A stretch of DNA of 64,000 nt, taken from positions 1-64,000 of the forward strand of contig NZ_CAJYMB010000088.1 of the NCBI RefSeq assembly GCF_913775985.1. Reading direction: 5' to 3'. Position numbers and translations under genes: made by a program. Below, piece by piece: positions 38,884 through 47,567 of this stretch; within the stretch, counting starts at the first letter, position 1, and every line of letters starts with the position of its first letter. The notes under the pieces are model-generated. The model saw only the letters and a list, made by a program, of their open reading frames with translations, was not told the origin of the DNA and made no database searches. This DNA is from an uncultured Pluralibacter sp. Its GTDB lineage: Bacteria; Pseudomonadota; Gammaproteobacteria; Enterobacterales; Enterobacteriaceae.

Positions 38884-40274
38884 GCAATCAGGTAAATCCC
38901 GAATCCCGCCGCGCCGATCTGCTGGTGATCGGCGGCACCGTGCTGCTGCCCGGCGGCGCGCTGGAGCAGATTAATATCGCCGCCCGGGACGGCCGCGTCG
39001 TGGCGCTGGGAGATCTGAGCGGCTGGAGCGCGGAGGAGACCCTCGACGCTAGCGGCCTGCACGTGCTGCCCGGCGTTATCGACAGCCAGGTGCATTTTCG
39101 CGAGCCGGGCCTGACCCATAAAGAAACTCTCGAAGCCGGCACCCGCGGCGCGGTGCTCGGCGGCGTAACCGGTATCTTTGAGATGCCCAACACCAGCCCG
39201 CTGACGCTGGCCCCTGCCGATCTGCAGGGCAAGCTGGATGCCGCCCGCGGCCGGGCCTGGTGCGACTACGCCTTTTATATCGGCGGCTCGGCGGTCAACG
39301 CCGAACGGCTTGCCGAACTGGAAAACCTGCCCGGCTGCGCCGGGGTAAAAGTGTTTATGGGCAGTTCCTTCGGCGATCTGCTGGCGGACGATACCGAGGT
39401 GCTGCGCCGCATTCTGCGCCACGGCCGACGGCGGATGGCGGTACACGCCGAAGACGAAGCCCGGCTGCGCGAGCGCCGGCCCATCGTCGAAGCCAGCGGC
39501 GACGTGCGCCAGCACGCCCTCTGGCGGGACGTGGAGAGCGCATTAATGGCCACGCAGCACATCGTGCGGCTGGCGGAGGAGGCCGGGCGGCGGCTGCACG
39601 TGCTGCATGTCTCCAGCGCGGAAGAGATCGCGTTTCTCGCCGGACACAAGCAGCGGGTCAGCGTCGAAGTGACGCCGCACCACCTGACGATGAGCGCCCC
39701 CGAGTGCTACGAGCGGCTGGGAAGCTTTGCGCAGATGAACCCCCCGGTGCGCGAGCAGCGCCATCAGGACGCGCTGTGGCAGGGCATCCGCGACGGCGTG
39801 GTGGACATCATCGGCAGCGATCACGCGCCGCACACCCGGGAGGAGAAGGGCAAGCCGTACCCAAATTCCCCCAGCGGCATGACCGGCGTGCAAACCCTGC
39901 TGCCGCTGATGCTCGATCACGTTAACGCCGGGCGCCTGAGCCTGCAGCGGCTGGCAGATCTCACCAGCGCCGGGCCGGCGCGGCTGTTCGGTCTTGAAAG
40001 CAAGGGGCGCATCGCCCTCGGCTTCGATGCGGATTTCAGCATCGTCGACCTGCGGGCACAGCGCGTGATTACCAACGACTGGATCGCCAGCGTCAGCGGC
40101 TGGACGCCGTATGACGGGCTTGGGGTTACCGGCTGGCCGATTCACACGGTGATCCGCGGCCATGCCGTGGTGCGCGACGAGGCGCTGGCAGATGCTCTGC
40201 CGCAGGGCGAGCCTTTGCGCTTCCTGGAAGTCCCGCCGTTCCCCGAAACTGAAAAGAGCGCAGACCATGAATAA
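38880..40274 (+). CDS. pyrC2: Dihydroorotase paralog (PyrC2) with altered HxH motif
   Basis: This type I dihydroorotase of the amidohydrolase superfamily has 464 aa; the enzyme cyclises carbamoyl aspartate in pyrimidine synthesis. The usual first metal motif HxH reads [13 protein letters not shown], so the first zinc His is Gln70. The bridging Lys157 (GVKVF), His189 (VHAED), His243 (LHVSS) and Asp314 (SDHAPH) are kept. This Q-V-H variant occurs in a known DHOase subfamily often found with Zur. It would back up the zinc-dependent PyrC. Start overlaps thrS2 (ATGA) and stop overlaps hisI2. Confidence 0.93.
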   Translation: MSNQVNPESRRADLLVIGGTVLLPGGALEQINIAARDGRVVALGDLSGWSAEETLDASGLHVLPGVIDSQVHFREPGLTHKETLEAGTRGAVLGGVTGIFEMPNTSPLTLAPADLQGKLDAARGRAWCDYAFYIGGSAVNAERLAELENLPGCAGVKVFMGSSFGDLLADDTEVLRRILRHGRRRMAVHAEDEARLRERRPIVEASGDVRQHALWRDVESALMATQHIVRLAEEAGRRLHVLHVSSAEEIAFLAGHKQRVSVEVTPHHLTMSAPECYERLGSFAQMNPPVREQRHQDALWQGIRDGVVDIIGSDHAPHTREEKGKPYPNSPSGMTGVQTLLPLMLDHVNAGRLSLQRLADLTSAGPARLFGLESKGRIALGFDADFSIVDLRAQRVITNDWIASVSGWTPYDGLGVTGWPIHTVIRGHAVVRDEALADALPQGEPLRFLEVPPFPETEKSADHE

Positions 40275-40758
40275 AGAAACAGCATCATCCGACAGCGCGC
40301 TGTTCGCCGCGCGCCGCTCCATCGAGCAGGTCGAAGAGGGCGAGGAGCTGGCGCCGAAATTCGACGAGCGCGGGCTTATCACCTGCGTCACCACGGATGC
40401 GCAGAGCGGCGAAGTGCTGATGCTCGGCTACATGAACCGCGAGGCGCTGGAGGCCACCATCCGCAGCGGAGAGGCGCACTACTGGAGCCGCTCCAGGCAG
40501 GCGCTGTGGCACAAGGGCGCTACCAGCGGGCTTATCCAGCAGGTGCGCGAGATCCGCGTCGATGACGACCAGGACGCTATCTGGCTGCGGGTAGATATTC
40601 GCGGCGGCGCGAGCTGCCACGTCGGCTACCGCTCCTGCTTCTACCGCATCGTGCCCCACGGCCCCGACGCGGCGCAGCCGCTGGAATTTGCCGAGCGCGA
40701 GAAGGTGTTCGATCCGCTGGAAGTGTACGGCGACGCGCCGAATCCGACGCAGCTGTGA
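40267..40758 (+). CDS. hisI2: Phosphoribosyl-AMP cyclohydrolase paralog (HisI2)
   Basis: HisI hydrolyses phosphoribosyl-AMP in histidine synthesis and normally binds zinc by three Cys. The core [15 protein letters not shown] is intact, as are the C-terminal pair in [12 protein letters not shown] (Cys117, Cys124). The first zinc Cys, in the usual DCD motif, is replaced: here residues 99-101 read DDD. Unlike E. coli HisIE there is no C-terminal HisE domain. The ATG at 40267 overlaps pyrC2 and gives 163 aa, with a roughly 30-residue N-terminal extension. It is the last gene of the zinc operon; no clear terminator follows before hicB. Confidence 0.92.
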   Translation: MNKETASSDSALFAARRSIEQVEEGEELAPKFDERGLITCVTTDAQSGEVLMLGYMNREALEATIRSGEAHYWSRSRQALWHKGATSGLIQQVREIRVDDDQDAIWLRVDIRGGASCHVGYRSCFYRIVPHGPDAAQPLEFAEREKVFDPLEVYGDAPNPTQL

Positions 40759-40800
40759 GGGGCGGGGTGAGGCATGCCGCTTTTTAAGGGAGGAAAGGTT

Positions 40801-41208
40801 ATGAAATATCCAGTTTACTTACATCAGGCTGAAAGCGGCACCTTCTCTGGCTTTGTACCCGATCTTGAGGGTTGTTACTTTGCAGGTGATACCATCGACG
40901 ATGCGATCGCTGATGCTCATGCGGCCATCGATGTGTATCTGGACTATCGCAGTGAAAAAGGTCTGGATGTGCCTGCTGCACGGACCATAAACGATCACAA
41001 AGATTATGAAGATTGCCGGGGCGGAATTTGGGCTATCGTTGATATCGATACCGCTAAATACGATGGTAAAGCAGTTAAATTAAATATTACGTTACCGCAT
41101 AATTTATTATCCAGAATAGATGCATATGTCACGAGTAACAGAGATTATTCCAGCCGAAGCGGATTTCTTGCAGAGTTAGCCAGAAGAGAGTTACTGAAGC
41201 ATTCCTGA
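40801..41208 (+). CDS. hicB: HicB-family antitoxin, without an adjacent HicA
   Basis: This 135-aa protein has an N-terminal HicB partial RNase-H-like domain (MKYPVYLHQAESGTFSGFVPDLEG, about 1-60 with DTIDDAIADA). A C-terminal ribbon-helix-helix domain (KLNITLPHNLLSRIDAYV, about 88-130) should bind DNA. HicB normally neutralises the RNase toxin HicA encoded beside it; no hicA frame is present on either side. GGGAGGAAAGG precedes the ATG at 40801. Base composition drops relative to the zinc operon. A terminator follows. It may have lost its toxin or regulate other genes. Confidence 0.87.
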   Translation: MKYPVYLHQAESGTFSGFVPDLEGCYFAGDTIDDAIADAHAAIDVYLDYRSEKGLDVPAARTINDHKDYEDCRGGIWAIVDIDTAKYDGKAVKLNITLPHNLLSRIDAYVTSNRDYSSRSGFLAELARRELLKHS

Positions 41209-41232
41209 TTTATTATCCATTTAACTATGTCA

Positions 41233-41260
41233 AAAGCCCACGACGTGGGCTTGATTTTTT
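41233..41260 (+). terminator. Terminator after hicB
   Basis: AAGCCCAC/GTGGGCTT stem with GAC loop followed by GATTTTTT, about 25 nt after the hicB stop. Confidence 0.9.
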
Positions 41261-41353
41261 ATTAGAAAACGTGCTTAGTAATCAGCGATAGCGTGGTCTA
41301 GGACTTAATCGTTCTACTACTAATATGGCAATGGATATTTTGAGAGGGCGAGG

Positions 41354-41779
41354 ATGAAAGCAGTTAAAGGGATTTTTCTTATTTCAGTTTCCATATTAAG
41401 TGCTGTGTTAATATACCGGCGGTCATTACCTGTTCAAGTAATGGCAATTTATCAGGATAATAATTTCACGGATATTTTAGTTAAAGATTTTCCGCTCAGC
41501 GAGCATGGCAAGAGAGAATGGTGGGGAACAAATAAAGATAAAATGGAAAAGGAGTTTGATTTCCCTAAAAAAGACGCTCAAGGGAGATATAGAATTATAA
41601 TTTGGTCGTTTGGTGATGGCTATAAAAAAATGCCGAACCATGATAATCGACTTAGCACTGAAACATCAGATCTTTTATGCTTCGAAACACTGAAAAAAGA
41701 AGCTAATTGTATTGATAAAAAAAGGCTAATGACGATTGAGAAAAATTTGAACGGACCTGAGTTAATAACGGTACAATGA
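41354..41779 (+). CDS. DUF943 family protein
   Basis: This 141-aa protein has one N-terminal membrane helix (about 5-22: GIFLISVSILSAVLIY), then a soluble domain. Typical DUF943 segments are VMAIYQDNNFTDILVKDFPL, WWGTNKDKM and WSFGDGYK. DUF943 proteins are common in Enterobacteriaceae, usually in variable regions and near T6SS or Rhs loci, and have no established function; some are suspected immunity proteins. GAGGGCGAGG precedes the ATG. The composition is clearly AT-rich, pointing to a transferred patch. No effector gene is visible beside it. Confidence 0.78.
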   Translation: MKAVKGIFLISVSILSAVLIYRRSLPVQVMAIYQDNNFTDILVKDFPLSEHGKREWWGTNKDKMEKEFDFPKKDAQGRYRIIIWSFGDGYKKMPNHDNRLSTETSDLLCFETLKKEANCIDKKRLMTIEKNLNGPELITVQ

Positions 41780-42025
41780 ATTTTATAATGTTAAGAGTAT
41801 GAAAGTAAAATGTCGTCCCCTAAATAATTCAAGTTGCTCGACTGAGCAATTTGATGCTTTTACCGTGTCACTGCGCAGTCGCTGGACAGGTATCTCGCCG
41901 CGCTGAGGCCATTGCCAGCATTATGGGTATTAGAATGTTGCTCAGGGCATCACATCAAAGATGCTTCGTCATGCAAACCGTATTATTATTCCACGCGCCA
42001 GATCATAACCCTCAGGATAACGTAG

Positions 42026-42358
42026 ATGAACAGCGATGAGCAGAGGCTTCTGCAAAAGGCTTTTTCAGCCAAAGATAATGCCAGGCTGAACGACATTCTT
42101 GCCCGGGATGAGAAGAAAACTGACTCGCTGCAATCTCTCATCCGCGAGCTTGAGAAACGCTTTTGGGCTGGGGTGATTTGTATAGGGCTTATCATGGCTG
42201 TTTGCATATACGGCATGATAAGTGGACATCGGGACAGCTTGATTTCATATGGTATTGTTCTCTTGTTGGGCTCCGCGATTGTCTATTTTGTTATACCGAT
42301 GAATCTGGCATGGAAGGCCTGTAAGTTTAGGCGTAGGAATAATGATGGGTTATTTTGA
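42026..42358 (+). CDS. Small two-helix membrane protein, unknown
   Basis: I do not recognise this 110-aa protein. Residues 1-45 are hydrophilic and helical (DEQRLLQKAFSAKDNARLND), probably a coiled coil. Two transmembrane helices follow (about 47-66 FWAGVICIGLIMAVCIYGMI; about 72-92 SYGIVLLLGSAIVYFVIPM) and a short basic tail. The frame is well defined, starts with ATG and has AGGA about 11 nt upstream. Its neighbour is the DUF943 gene. The 246-bp gap between them (41780-42025) shows no supported gene. Confidence 0.65.
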   Translation: MNSDEQRLLQKAFSAKDNARLNDILARDEKKTDSLQSLIRELEKRFWAGVICIGLIMAVCIYGMISGHRDSLISYGIVLLLGSAIVYFVIPMNLAWKACKFRRRNNDGLF

Positions 42359-42788
42359 CAGGTGTTGCTACTTGTACAATCTTATCTGTTAGATGCGGTT
42401 AAATCGCGGAGTGTGATATTGCTTAAGCTCAGACTTGGTTTGACCTTGCTGAGGTACAGAGATTACCTAATCTGAGAGACAGCTCTGTGCCAGAGGCGGA
42501 CATTGAGTAATCGAACAATGTTAATTAGTAGGGGGCTGGGATAAATATGATGATTTGGTTCAATGTGTTAGCACTCACGAAATAAATGAGCGTTGCATTG
42601 GTCTATCCTCATGTTTCTGAAGAAGATATAACTAATATCGGGGAGCAAGTCAGTTTTCGGTACCATAGCATTTTTCTAATTCACATATTTTTATTCCTAT
42701 TGTCCAGGACAGCGCACCGAAAAAGCCATCGAAAAAAAGACACTCGGAAATATTTGTGGTGCCAGCAAGTGTGGATTGTTGGTGGGTA
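42359..42788. other. Gene-free AT-rich stretch
   Basis: About 430 bp follow with no frame that I can defend. A plus-strand frame begins at 42586 but has no family resemblance and runs antisense into the next gene. No inverted repeats typical of an insertion sequence end were found. It may be decayed coding DNA. Confidence 0.5.
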
Positions 42789-43640
42789 CTACTCAAGCGA
42801 AACCCTAATTATGTGTGTTTCCGCTACACTGACAGAATTAGAGAACAGTTGTGTTCCCTTTGGCGCGCTAACTTCTGTAATGATTTTGCAAGTGCCAATT
42901 CCTTTTATTTTTTTGGATAATGCTGGAGAATCATGTGGAAAATTGAGGCGTTCTACATTTAAGGGGTGCGGCTTAAAGTATTGAATCATAGTTGCTTCAA
43001 TGGTTTCGAGAATATCAGCGAAAGGCAGGATTGGCGGTTCGAGGGGGGATGGGCGATAAAGAACAATAGAGGTAGTCTGTGTGCTTGGTCGTCGATTTTG
43101 TTCCGCCAGTAACTTCTGTAGTTTCTCGTGCCCCTCACCAAGACGGTCTTGAGCTTCACGTTTCGCCGATTTGGCGATTCCAATGTATTCAATTCGCAAT
43201 GGAATTAACGGACAGTTTTCTGCGTAAAGTAAAAGAAAGGACAGATTGCAAGGAAAACTCTCAGTGCCAGGGCCGGATCCTCTAAACTCGAAGCAGTCTG
43301 GAAAAACACCGTACCTTGTCGCGCGTACATCCGCAAATGGAATCGGTGACCGAAAGAAAATTTTGTGCTCCGTAACTGAACCCGGCGTGAACTCAAATTT
43401 AACAGTCGATACGAAATGGGTAGAAGAAATTTTTCGTATAGAGCTCGGAATAACTTCGGCCCTGGAATGGGTAACTAGAGAATATATTCGGAAACCACCA
43501 AACTCGCCCTGTAAAAATAAACGATGATCGTCGCTAATGCGAATTACTTTTATACCTTCCATAATTCCTGTCGGTTGGTTCATATGCTCGATATAGGATG
43601 GATCGACAACTGTAGCTGGACCGGTTGTAAAATAAAGCAT
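42789..43640 (-). CDS. Uncharacterised protein with GIY-YIG-like signs
   Basis: This 283-aa protein is not recognised as a whole. The stretch from about 135 to 230 has FLLLYA, EYIGIAKSAKREAQDRL, GHEKLQKLLAEQN, LETIEATMIQYFKPHPLN. The spacing and residues (YIG, Arg166/His171, Glu215 followed by I-xYFKP-xxN) resemble GIY-YIG nuclease-type domains that end with E..LI..FKP..N. The N-terminal 130 residues are beta-rich and unassigned. The start is uncertain; ATGs at codons 20 and 27 are alternatives and no strong ribosome site is seen. It stands alone on the minus strand ahead of the rha operon end, in AT-richer DNA. Confidence 0.62.
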   Translation of the reverse strand: MLYFTTGPATVVDPSYIEHMNQPTGIMEGIKVIRISDDHRLFLQGEFGGFRIYSLVTHSRAEVIPSSIRKISSTHFVSTVKFEFTPGSVTEHKIFFRSPIPFADVRATRYGVFPDCFEFRGSGPGTESFPCNLSFLLLYAENCPLIPLRIEYIGIAKSAKREAQDRLGEGHEKLQKLLAEQNRRPSTQTTSIVLYRPSPLEPPILPFADILETIEATMIQYFKPHPLNVERLNFPHDSPALSKKIKGIGTCKIITEVSAPKGTQLFSNSVSVAETHIIRVSLE

Positions 43641-43784
43641 AGGAATATTCTTTTATTTAACCTTACATGCATTAATAATAACCTATCAGTCTGTTCTGCA
43701 ATAGCTTTCTTTAAGCTTGATGATAGCTTCAGCTCCTCGCTCAAAGCAGACTATCCGAACCGCCTACTAAAACTCCTAAACCCA

Positions 43785-43812
43785 ATAACCCCGCCCGCCC
43801 ACGGCGGGCAGG
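43785..43812 (-). terminator. Hairpin at the end of the rha operon
   Basis: GCCCGCC/GGCGGGC stem with a 3-nt loop lies 12 nt after the rhaM stop on the minus strand, followed by GGGTTATTGG. The T-run is poor, so termination is likely but not certain. Confidence 0.6.
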
Positions 43813-43820
43813 GTCATCAC

Positions 43821-44135
43821 TCAGTCCAGATAAAACACCGCTTTCAGCTCTTGGCTTACCGGGCTGTTGTCGGCGTTGGCGGGCATCACCTCGCGCATGT
43901 GCTTCCACCAGCGCTGGCACACCTCGGTGTCGGCCACCGCGTTCCAGCGCGCTTCGGATTCGATCTCGACGGTGGCGAACAGCAGGCTGCGGGCCTTGTC
44001 GAGGTAAATCGCGTAGTGGTGCGCGCCGTGGGCTTTCAGCACCGCTTCCAGTTCGGGCCAGATGGGCGAGTGGCGGCGCTCGTATTCGTCGTGCGCGTCG
44101 GGATTAACCTGCATCACAAACGCTTTGCGGATCAT
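43821..44135 (-). CDS. rhaM: L-rhamnose mutarotase
   Basis: RhaM interconverts the alpha and beta anomers of L-rhamnose so that rhamnose isomerase gets its preferred anomer. The 104-aa length and motifs are standard: [24 protein letters not shown] with the catalytic His, HYAIYLD, and the C-terminal WWKHM. The ATG at 44135 overlaps the end of the reductase gene, so it is the last gene of the rhaB-A-D-reductase-M operon. Confidence 0.96.
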   Translation of the reverse strand: MIRKAFVMQVNPDAHDEYERRHSPIWPELEAVLKAHGAHHYAIYLDKARSLLFATVEIESEARWNAVADTEVCQRWWKHMREVMPANADNSPVSQELKAVFYLD

Positions 44136-45280
44136 AGCGCCTCCAGATACAGGGCGCGCACCTCGTCGCGGCTGGCGCTGCGCGGGTTGCACGGCGCGCA
44201 CGGATCGGCCAGCGCCTTGTCCAGCCAGCCTTCGATATCGGCTTCGGTGACGCCGAGCTGGCGAAAGCCCTGCGGAATGCCGACGGCGGCGCTGAGATCG
44301 CGGATGGCCTGAATTGCCGCCGCGCTGGCCGCGTCGTCGCTCATGCCGCGGGTATCGACGCCCATCGCCTGCGCCACGCGGGCGAAGCGGGCAACGGCGT
44401 TCGGGCGGTTAAAGTTTTCAATAACCGGCAGCAGGATGGCGTTGCAGACGCCGTGGGGCAGGTTGTGGGTCGCGCCCGGCTGGTGCGCCAGGGCGTGTAC
44501 CAGGCCCAGTCCGGCGCTGTTGAACGCCATTCCCGCTAGGTACTGACCGTAGGCCATCTGCTCGCGAGCTTCGAGATCGCGCCCGTTTTCGACAGCTTTT
44601 GGCAGCCAGAGGGTAATCAGGCGAATCGCCTCCAGCGCGTTAGCGTCGGTAAGCGGATGCGCGCCGACCGATACAAACGCTTCCACCGCGTGGGTCAGGG
44701 CATCCATGCCGGTGGCGGCGGTGACGGAGGCCGGGATATCCAGCATCACGCTGGCGTCGTCTACCGCAATATCAGGAATGATATTCGGGTCGATGATCAC
44801 CTCTTTCACCTGGCGTTCGCTGTCGATGATCACCGCGTTGCTGGTCATTTCGGCAGCGGTGCCGGCAGTGGTGTTAATCGCCACCAGCGGCACGCCCGGG
44901 TTTTTAACTTTGCCGACGCCGGAGTAGGCGGTGGACGGGCCCGGATTGGCGGTGAGGATCTTAATGGCTTTCGCCGTGTCGATCGGGCTGCCGCCGCCGA
45001 AGGCGATGAGGTAGTCGCACTGCGCCGCCTGATAGGCCGCGTAGCCGCGCTGTACCAGCGCTTCGGTCGGGTTGGGGAAGACCTCGTCAAACAGCTGCCA
45101 GGGCATCTGCTGCGCGTCCAGCGCCGCAAACAGACTGTCGAGCAGGCCCAGCTTGACCAGCTGGCCGTCGGTGACAATCAGCGCTTTGCCCCACTGTTTG
45201 CCCGCCACCAGATTTACCATATCGCCGATCGCGCCCGCGCCGTGCAGGCTGATTTTCGGCAGTGCCAACATAAAGCTCAT
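44132..45280 (-). CDS. fucO: Lactaldehyde reductase (FucO-type) in the rhamnose operon
   Basis: This iron-dependent group III alcohol dehydrogenase reduces the L-lactaldehyde made by RhaD to L-1,2-propanediol with NADH. NAD-binding [12 protein letters not shown] (about 95-106) is present. The iron ligands lie in [11 protein letters not shown] (Asp, His) and [19 protein letters not shown] (His, His). Length is 382 aa, as FucO. E. coli keeps fucO only in the fucose operon; here a copy sits between rhaD and rhaM, so rhamnose induces the whole route. An AGGAGC site precedes the ATG at 45280. Confidence 0.93.
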   Translation of the reverse strand: MSFMLALPKISLHGAGAIGDMVNLVAGKQWGKALIVTDGQLVKLGLLDSLFAALDAQQMPWQLFDEVFPNPTEALVQRGYAAYQAAQCDYLIAFGGGSPIDTAKAIKILTANPGPSTAYSGVGKVKNPGVPLVAINTTAGTAAEMTSNAVIIDSERQVKEVIIDPNIIPDIAVDDASVMLDIPASVTAATGMDALTHAVEAFVSVGAHPLTDANALEAIRLITLWLPKAVENGRDLEAREQMAYGQYLAGMAFNSAGLGLVHALAHQPGATHNLPHGVCNAILLPVIENFNRPNAVARFARVAQAMGVDTRGMSDDAASAAAIQAIRDLSAAVGIPQGFRQLGVTEADIEGWLDKALADPCAPCNPRSASRDEVRALYLEAL

Positions 45281-45295
45281 CACATGCTCCTGCGG

Positions 45296-46126
45296 TTAGT
45301 TGTACAGCGCCAGGGCGGAGGCCAGCGGCGTCACGCCAAAGCGTTTGCCGAGCGCTTCCAGCTGCGCGCGGGTAATGGTCTGCTTCATGCCGCCCATCGA
45401 CTGCACTTTGACGAGGATCTCTGCCGATTTTTCGGCGGTGTCGATCAGGCCAAACGCCTCGTCCAGCGTCGGGCCGCTGCCGAAGACGCCGTGGAACGGC
45501 CACAGCACCAGCGAGTGTTTATGCATGGATTGCGCGGTGGCTTCGCCGATCTCGTCGGTGCCTGGCACCAGCCACGGCAGGATGCCGACGCCGTCCGGGA
45601 ATACCACCAGACACTCGGTGCTGCCTTCCCACAGTTTGCGGGTGAACATCTCGGTGCTGTTCTCCAGCACGTAGGTCAGGGCAATCAGGTTGGTGGCGTG
45701 GCAGTGCATGATCACCCGATCTTTGCCGCCGGTGGCCTTGATGCGCTCGCAGTGGGAGAGGAAGTGGGCGGGCAGCTCGGAGGTCGGCACCGCGTCGTCG
45801 GTCAGGCCCCACAGGATGTGATAGCCCGCGCCGTCGCTGTCCACTTTTACCACGCCGAGATTGGCCGCCGGGCTGAGCTGCACGTTGCGGAAGAATTTGC
45901 CGGAGCCGGTAACGATAAACGGCGTGTTGGCCAGGGCCGGCATCGGCTGGCTGAGAGCGATGTAGCGCGGCTGCGGGTGGAAGTCGGCTTCGTAAGGGGC
46001 GATATCGGCGTCGTCGAGGCGCAGGGTCAGGTTGCCGCCGTTGCGCTCGTCCCAGCCTTTCAGCCAGGCGTCGGTAGTGGCTTTGATCATGCCCTGGACG
46101 AACCAGGATTGAGTGATGGTCTGCAT
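45296..46126 (-). CDS. rhaD: Rhamnulose-1-phosphate aldolase
   Basis: RhaD splits L-rhamnulose-1-phosphate into dihydroxyacetone phosphate and L-lactaldehyde. It is a class II zinc aldolase. The zinc His pair is in [12 protein letters not shown] (about 141-143), with a further His in LWPFHGVFG, and the catalytic Glu is in the TSELPAHF region. Length is 276 aa against 274 in E. coli. It is separated from rhaA by a repeat-filled gap of about 180 bp. Confidence 0.97.
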   Translation of the reverse strand: MQTITQSWFVQGMIKATTDAWLKGWDERNGGNLTLRLDDADIAPYEADFHPQPRYIALSQPMPALANTPFIVTGSGKFFRNVQLSPAANLGVVKVDSDGAGYHILWGLTDDAVPTSELPAHFLSHCERIKATGGKDRVIMHCHATNLIALTYVLENSTEMFTRKLWEGSTECLVVFPDGVGILPWLVPGTDEIGEATAQSMHKHSLVLWPFHGVFGSGPTLDEAFGLIDTAEKSAEILVKVQSMGGMKQTITRAQLEALGKRFGVTPLASALALYN

Positions 46127-46138
46127 TGTGATGTTCCT

Positions 46139-46273
46139 TAGAGCCTGCTCATTAGGCTAATTGAGTTGCCGTTTTAGCGCCGGGCAGTACCCGAAATCCT
46201 CACGTACTCCAGTACGTTCCGTTTTCTTCGCGCTGGCCGGCCGGCATATACGCCTACTGAGATAGGCTCTTAA
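46139..46273. repeat. Intergenic imperfect-palindrome repeat between rhaA and rhaD
   Basis: About 135 bp form a long imperfect palindrome. The ends read TTAGAGCCTGCTCATTAGGC on one side and (reverse complement) TTAAGAGCCTATCTCAGTAGGC on the other. The centre is the palindrome ACGTACT-CC-AGTACGT (46202-46217). It looks like a mobile intergenic repeat of the ERIC/IRU kind, though not ERIC itself. In the rha mRNA it would fold into one long hairpin. Confidence 0.7.
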
Positions 46274-46305
46274 AATGCCGGACGCGCGGCGCACGCCCGG
46301 CAGGG
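46274..46305. repeat. REP-like palindromic unit after rhaA
   Basis: GCCGGACGCGCGGCGCACGC followed by CCGGC has the layout of an enterobacterial REP/PU element (GCCGGAT...GCGCAACGC...CCGGC). It lies 2 nt after the rhaA stop. Confidence 0.65.
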
Positions 46306-46307
46306 GA

Positions 46308-47567
46308 TTAGTTACGCTTCGCTAAAATGTCTTTTTCGTAGTGGCGCACGCTGTCCAGCCACTGGCTGCCCGCCGGCGCGTCGTGGCGCTGGCAGTACAT
46401 CTCCCACACCGCCTGCCACGGCAGGGATTTCTGCTCTTCCAGCAGCGCCAGGCGCGCGGTGTAGTCGCCGTCCAGCTCCAGCTGGCGCAGCTCGGCGGTG
46501 GGCTCCAGCAGGGCGCGCAGCAGGGCTTTCTTCATGTTGCGGGTGCCGATAACCCACGCCGCGATGCGGTTGATGGAGGCGTCGAAGAAGTCGAGGCCGA
46601 TATGCACCCGGTCGAACAGGTTGTGGCGAATGATTTCGCTGGCGATAGCCTGGGTTTCGTCATCCAGCAGCACCACGTGGTCGCTGTCCCAGCGCACCGG
46701 GCGGCTGACGTGCAGCAGCAGGCGCGGCACGAACAGCATCGCGGCGGAGATCTTGTCGGAGATAACTTCCGTCGGGTGGAAGTGGCCGGCATCCAGGCAC
46801 AGCGCGGTCTGGCGGCTGGTGGCGTAGCCCATGTAGAACTCGTTGGAGCCGACGGTGTAGCTCTCAGCGCCGATGCCGAACAGCTTGCTCTCCACGGCGT
46901 CAATGTGGTGCGCCGGATCCAGCTTCTCGCTAATCACCTCGTCCAGCGCTTCCATCAGGCGCTGGCGCGGGGCGAAGCGGTCTACGGTCAGGTCTTTCAT
47001 GCCGTCCGGGATCCAGATGTTCATCACCGACGGCGTGCCGAGCTGCTCGCCGAAGTAGGCCGACACGCTGCGGCTGGCCTTGCAGTGGTCAATCCAGAAT
47101 TGGCGGATCTCGTCATTGGCGTGGGCCAGGGTAAAGCCGTCGGCGCTCAGCGGATGGGAGAAGCAGGACGGGTTAAAGTCGAGCCCCAGGTGGTGTTTTT
47201 TCGCCCATTCAACCCAGTTTTTGAAGTGCTCCGGTTTGATCTCATTGCGGCCCACCGGCGCGTCGGATTCCAGATAGATAGCGTGCAGGTTCAGGCGCTT
47301 CGGGCCGGGGATCAGGCTCAGAGCCTGCTCCAGATCGGCACGCAGCTCGCTGGCGTTGCGGGCTTTACCCGGATAGTTGCCGGTGGCCTGAATACCGCCG
47401 GTCAGGGAGCCGCCCGGATTTTCGAAGCCGGCGACGTCGTCGCCCTGCCAGCAGTGCATGGAGACGGGCAGGCGATCGAGCTGCTTCAGCGCGGCTTCGA
47501 CATCGACGCCGACCGCGGCGTAGCGGTGTTTCGCCAGTTCCCAGGCTTGTTCAAGTTGAGTGGTCAT
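46308..47567 (-). CDS. rhaA: L-rhamnose isomerase
   Basis: RhaA converts L-rhamnose to L-rhamnulose and uses a divalent metal (Mn preferred). It aligns throughout with E. coli RhaA (419 aa). Metal and catalytic motifs include [47 protein letters not shown] and [13 protein letters not shown]. The ATG at 47567 overlaps the rhaB stop (ATGA); a frame extension to 47573 adds two residues inside rhaB and is not favoured. Confidence 0.98.
   Translation of the reverse strand: MTTQLEQAWELAKHRYAAVGVDVEAALKQLDRLPVSMHCWQGDDVAGFENPGGSLTGGIQATGNYPGKARNASELRADLEQALSLIPGPKRLNLHAIYLESDAPVGRNEIKPEHFKNWVEWAKKHHLGLDFNPSCFSHPLSADGFTLAHANDEIRQFWIDHCKASRSVSAYFGEQLGTPSVMNIWIPDGMKDLTVDRFAPRQRLMEALDEVISEKLDPAHHIDAVESKLFGIGAESYTVGSNEFYMGYATSRQTALCLDAGHFHPTEVISDKISAAMLFVPRLLLHVSRPVRWDSDHVVLLDDETQAIASEIIRHNLFDRVHIGLDFFDASINRIAAWVIGTRNMKKALLRALLEPTAELRQLELDGDYTARLALLEEQKSLPWQAVWEMYCQRHDAPAGSQWLDSVRHYEKDILAKRN

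Noticed and set aside
40759-41208. A complete hicAB toxin-antitoxin pair.
   Set aside because: Only HicB is present; the 42 bp before it and the sequence after it cannot encode HicA.
42586-42984. A 132-codon plus-strand frame in the AT-rich patch.
   Set aside because: No ribosome site, no family resemblance, and it overlaps the better supported minus-strand gene starting its end at 42789.
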